Source of the DNA: Paractinoplanes ovalisporus
Lineage (GTDB): Bacteria; Actinomycetota; Actinomycetes; Mycobacteriales; Micromonosporaceae
DNA length: 64,000 nucleotides
Direction: 5' to 3'
Assembly: GCF_016834655.1 (NCBI RefSeq)
Contig: NZ_JAENHP010000006.1
Span: forward strand, 395,481 to 459,480
How positions within the stretch are numbered: the first letter of the stretch is position 1; every line of letters starts with the position of its first letter. Positions 61,689 through 64,000 of the stretch are shown here, one piece after another. The position numbers and the translations under genes are program-made. The notes beneath the pieces are model-generated. The model was not told where the DNA came from, made no database searches, and worked only from the letters and a program-made list of their open reading frames with translations.

Positions 61689-62371
61689 GCCGCCCGTAAA
61701 GCCACTTTCCGGTCCTGATCGGCCCGCCGCCGTGCATCGGCGAGTTCTTTGATGAGCCCGTCGAGTTGCCGCTGCACATCAAGCAGCCCACGCTCGGCGG
61801 CGGGCCCTTTCAGCCGTTCGACATCAAGTCCCTTACGGACTCCCGCCCGCTCCAGCAGCCGCCCGATCCGCGGCCCCTCAGCCCGCACCTCGCGAACCAC
61901 TTCCTGAACCCGCTGCCGCCCGAACTCAGCCTCGTGCCAGCTCTTGTCGTCCCGTTTCGCGGTCGTCGACACAATCTGGAAGCGCAGGTCCTCGCAGGCT
62001 TTCAGGGCTTTGTCACAGGCCCGCACGGCGTCGGCTTTCGCGCGATAGGCCGGGTCTTCGCGCAGCAGCAGAGGTTCCAACAGCCCATCCACCCGTACGG
62101 CGTAGGTCTCGTATTTCTCGCGAGCTGCGTCCCGCGCTTTCTCCGTCGCTTTGCGCGAGCCCCGGGCCCGGCGATATTGCTGGCTGCGCTGGTCGTTCGC
62201 GCTGAACAGCCCCCCGAGAAGCCGGTCGCGCCAGTCCGTCCCGGTTTCCGCCGCGGCGCTGTCCCGTTCCGCCTCGGCCGTCGCCCGTTCGGCTTCTCGC
62301 AGCTCCCGCCCGGCCGCCCGAAGAAGAGCAAGGTGGGGCGCCAGAAGAAGCCGTTCCTCGTCGCTCAGCAC
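61661..62371 (-). CDS. Coiled-coil protein of unknown function in the toxin-like cluster
   Basis: A 236-residue soluble, mostly helical protein rich in Arg, Glu and Ala (RELREAERATAEAERDSAAA, KATEKARDAAREKYETYAVR, DVQRQLDGLIKELADARRRA), with no signal or membrane segment. No family is recognised. It lies 26 bases downstream of the 234-residue gene on the same strand and runs 28 bases into the convergent secreted-protein gene. A chaperone, adaptor or immunity accessory role is only a guess from position. Confidence 0.65.
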   Translation of the reverse strand: MLSDEERLLLAPHLALLRAAGRELREAERATAEAERDSAAAETGTDWRDRLLGGLFSANDQRSQQYRRARGSRKATEKARDAAREKYETYAVRVDGLLEPLLLREDPAYRAKADAVRACDKALKACEDLRFQIVSTTAKRDDKSWHEAEFGRQRVQEVVREVRAEGPRIGRLLERAGVRKGLDVERLKGPAAERGLLDVQRQLDGLIKELADARRRADQDRKVALRAAYDEATSNE

Positions 62372-62397
62372 CCCATCACCCCTTCCTCCTTCTTTCC

Positions 62398-63102
62398 TTA
62401 CCCCTTCAGGGCCCGGATCGTCCCGAGCGCTTCCGCGTACGAGTGGAACCGCACCCCCTCACGGCGGGCGCGTTCGGCGAGCGTGAACACCAGACCGCGT
62501 ACGTGGGGAAGGTTTTCGATGATTTCCCGCACGTTGACCGGGGCGAAGTCCAAACCGACCAGCATCGGATGGCCGGCCGCGAGGTCGTCCAGGTCCGCGA
62601 TCTGGAACTCCTCCTCGTATTCCGGGGACTGGTCGCGCAGAAAGGCCCACGAGTCACGGTATTCCGGCAGCACATCGGCCTGGAAGAACGAAACCTCGAG
62701 GTCCGGCTCATCTTTGTAGGCGCTCAGCACCCATCCCGGATCGTCGTCGTGAGCGATCTCGATACCGCCGTACACGATCCCGATCCCCGCAGCGCTCAAC
62801 CGGGCCCGCACCTCGGCCGGTGGCAGCACGGTCCGCACCGGCTGCACCATCCGGGCGTGCATTGCTTGAGCGATCCGCAGGATCCGCGCCGGTTCATCGT
62901 CGAGTTCGAGAAGCGGCACCAGCGAGGCCCGCGACAGCGCCCCATCGATCGCGGCCGCCTGCTCGACCGTGATCTCCCGCCTGTCCTCGAACCGCGGATC
63001 CGGCGTGAGGTCCACCCCGAGCAGGTCAGCTCCCGCCTTCTCCAGTGCGAGAGCCTCATCCACCGACCGGACCCGGTCCACCTTGATCAGCTCATTCGTC
63101 AT
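62398..63102 (-). CDS. TIM-barrel-like protein, possible immunity or partner protein of the upstream toxin candidate
   Basis: A 234-residue acidic protein. Its start (LIKVDRVRSVDEALALEKAG) resembles phosphoribosylanthranilate isomerase and other beta/alpha barrels (KICGxxxxEDAxxAxxAGAD), and further strands follow (VQPVRTVLPPAEVRARL, GIGIVYGGIEIAHD, MLVGLDFAPVNV, VRGLVFTLAERA). The usual PRAI catalytic residues are not evident and trpF would normally lie in a tryptophan operon. It overlaps the stop of the toxin-like gene by 11 bases, so the two are translated together, as is common for toxin-immunity pairs. Confidence 0.6.
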   Translation of the reverse strand: MTNELIKVDRVRSVDEALALEKAGADLLGVDLTPDPRFEDRREITVEQAAAIDGALSRASLVPLLELDDEPARILRIAQAMHARMVQPVRTVLPPAEVRARLSAAGIGIVYGGIEIAHDDDPGWVLSAYKDEPDLEVSFFQADVLPEYRDSWAFLRDQSPEYEEEFQIADLDDLAAGHPMLVGLDFAPVNVREIIENLPHVRGLVFTLAERARREGVRFHSYAEALGTIRALKG

Positions 63103-63658
63103 ACCGCACCACGTTCCCGCCCAGCTCGTCGGCGCCCCGGAAGTCTCGCGGGATCACCCAGGTCTTCCCTTGCGTGCTCGTAGAGATTTTCCAGTACGGC
63201 GACCCGTCCGGCGTGTGCCGCCCACCGCCCGGATGAACCTGAATGTTGGTGATCTCCGGATGCCCCTCGATGCGCACCTGCTGGGCCCGCTGAGAAGTCC
63301 CCCTCTTGGTGCTCTGCTCGACATGGGCCCGGTATCCCGCAGCCTCGAACTGATCAGCGATGTCTTGGGCCGAGCGCCCGTTCAGCGATTGGGGGTTGGA
63401 GACAATGTTGTCGACGAAGTCCGCCCCGGTTCCGCTTTCGGGCCGCGCCGCGCTGAGCTCAGGCCCCTCGTTCCCGCGAGACGTACCGCCGACGGCAGCC
63501 GGCCGGGGCCCATCGACTCTCCCCGCGTCAAACCGGGCTGCGGTCGCATCCTCGTGGGCCCGCATGCTCCCGCCGCCCCCGCCGGGCCCTCTGGCACGAG
63601 GCGACGACGGCGACGCGTCCTCCGCGTCTCCGCCATGCCCACGAGGTCTCGACGCCAT
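63092..63658 (-). CDS. Polymorphic-toxin-like protein
   Basis: A 188-residue protein. The first 75 residues are disordered and Gly/Arg/Pro-rich with no signal peptide. The last 110 form a compact domain: ADFVDNIVSNPQSLNGRSAQ, DIADQFEAAGYRAHVEQSTK, QQVRIEGHPEITNIQVHPGG, GRHTPDGSPYWKIST, GKTWVIPRDFRG. These resemble the C-terminal toxin modules of polymorphic (Rhs/T7SS-type) effectors, with GGRH...YWKIST as candidate active-site residues. The exact toxin class cannot be confirmed here. The ATG follows GGGGGA. A strong hairpin lies about 150 bases upstream, and two co-oriented genes follow. Confidence 0.6.
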   Translation of the reverse strand: MASRPRGHGGDAEDASPSSPRARGPGGGGGSMRAHEDATAARFDAGRVDGPRPAAVGGTSRGNEGPELSAARPESGTGADFVDNIVSNPQSLNGRSAQDIADQFEAAGYRAHVEQSTKRGTSQRAQQVRIEGHPEITNIQVHPGGGRHTPDGSPYWKISTSTQGKTWVIPRDFRGADELGGNVVRYDE

Positions 63659-63804
63659 GCAGTCCCCCGAGCCGGGTGATGATCACCATCAATGTCCCAT
63701 CGTAGGATCCGACCGCCACCCCCGAGGTGAGCCGCCGCTTGGCCGAAGAGGGTCACCTGATGGAGATCGAGCCCACGGCTGAACACCCGGACCTGCCTGG
63801 GATG

Positions 63805-63845
63805 GAGCGAGCCCGGGCCTACAAAACGTAGGTCCGGGCTCGCTC
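63805..63845. terminator. Very strong hairpin upstream of the toxin-like cluster
   Basis: GAGCGAGCCCGGGCCTAC (63805-63822) pairs with GTAGGTCCGGGCTCGCTC (63828-63845) over 18 positions with one G/T mismatch and a five-base AAAAC loop. It would terminate transcription entering from the right and insulate the toxin-like genes. The 340 bases right of the toxin-like gene hold no other supportable gene. Confidence 0.75.
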
Positions 63846-63879
63846 GATGTCTCGAGAAATCAGAGGGTGCCCCCGGTAG

Positions 63880-64000
63880 TGTCCTGGCTCAGCACATCGG
63901 AATAGGGTGTCTCGCGTCATCGGAATAGGTATGTCTCCGGACATCGGCATGGCGTCGTAGCCGCCCGGTCGGGTGGTTGCAGGGTGCGGCGTGTCCACAC
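63880..64000. mobile_element. Possible end of an IS21-like insertion sequence, running off the window
   Basis: From TGTCCTGGCTCAGCACATCGG at 63880, the 12-mer CATCGGAATAGG occurs at 63895-63906 and again at 63918-63929, 23 bases apart, and a partial third (CATCGGCATGG) follows at about 63942. IS21-family elements start with TG and carry several such internal repeats as transposase binding sites. No transposase codons are within the window, so this is a tentative call. Confidence 0.4.

Noticed and set aside
62398..63102. Phosphoribosylanthranilate isomerase (trpF)
   Set aside because: Only the first strand-helix resembles that family; the downstream motifs and the tryptophan gene context are missing.

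Overview
The window is uniformly GC-rich, with GTG and TTG starts, ATGA/GTGA gene overlaps and several apparently leaderless promoters (an actinobacterial TANNNT box 6-7 bases before the start codon). Gene content (LutABC, ECF42 and SigE-family sigma factors, roadblock/LC7 proteins, S-adenosyl methyltransferase of the DUF574 family, DUF1707, secreted calcium-binding repeat proteins) points to a filamentous actinomycete, most likely Micromonosporaceae and perhaps Actinoplanes or a relative. The genus is an inference from gene content only.

Region 1 (about 0.1-20.6 kb) is an L-rhamnose catabolic locus. A minus-strand operon encodes the ABC importer (ATPase, two permeases, lipoprotein), rhamnose mutarotase and rhamnose isomerase. 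It is divergent from a LacI-family regulator. A second, plus-strand operon at 12.2-19.7 kb encodes the fused rhamnulose-1-phosphate aldolase/lactaldehyde dehydrogenase, rhamnulokinase, LutABC lactate oxidation and a second sugar isomerase-like protein. TGAAA-NN-TTTCA palindromes lie just downstream of TTGAC-type promoters in both operons, so the two halves look like one regulon turning rhamnose into DHAP plus pyruvate. Between the operons are a gene-poor 1-kb stretch with degenerate repeats and a cluster of four roadblock/LC7-like genes with no GTPase.

Region 2 (19.7-34.3 kb) holds an NmrA-like reductase, a DUF574 methyltransferase, a DUF1707 protein, a secreted beta-propeller/LamG pair, NhaA, a GGDEF-EAL protein coupled to an orphan solute-binding lipoprotein, a large secreted M4 metalloprotease, and an ABC exporter with its autoregulated TetR.

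Region 3 (34.3-46.7 kb) holds a lipoprotein, a CPA1 antiporter, S-adenosylhomocysteine hydrolase preceded by a convincing SAH riboswitch, a HAMP membrane protein that has lost its kinase, a LacI-like regulator with an internal 33-bp tandem repeat, an ECF42 sigma factor with its DGPF partner, an SDR, an EAL-HDOD protein, a Tat-exported PHP phosphoesterase and a lipoprotein.

Region 4 (46.7-64 kb) holds a secreted beta-helix glycosidase-like protein, an epimerase and a PLP decarboxylase, two tandem secreted RTX-type proteins, a SigE-family sigma/anti-sigma-like pair, a CYTH protein, a polytopic FtsH-like protease with an unusual glycine-rich insertion, secreted or lipidated proteins, a three-gene putative toxin module, and a possible IS21-type insertion-sequence end running off the right edge. 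No tRNA, rRNA or CRISPR array was seen.
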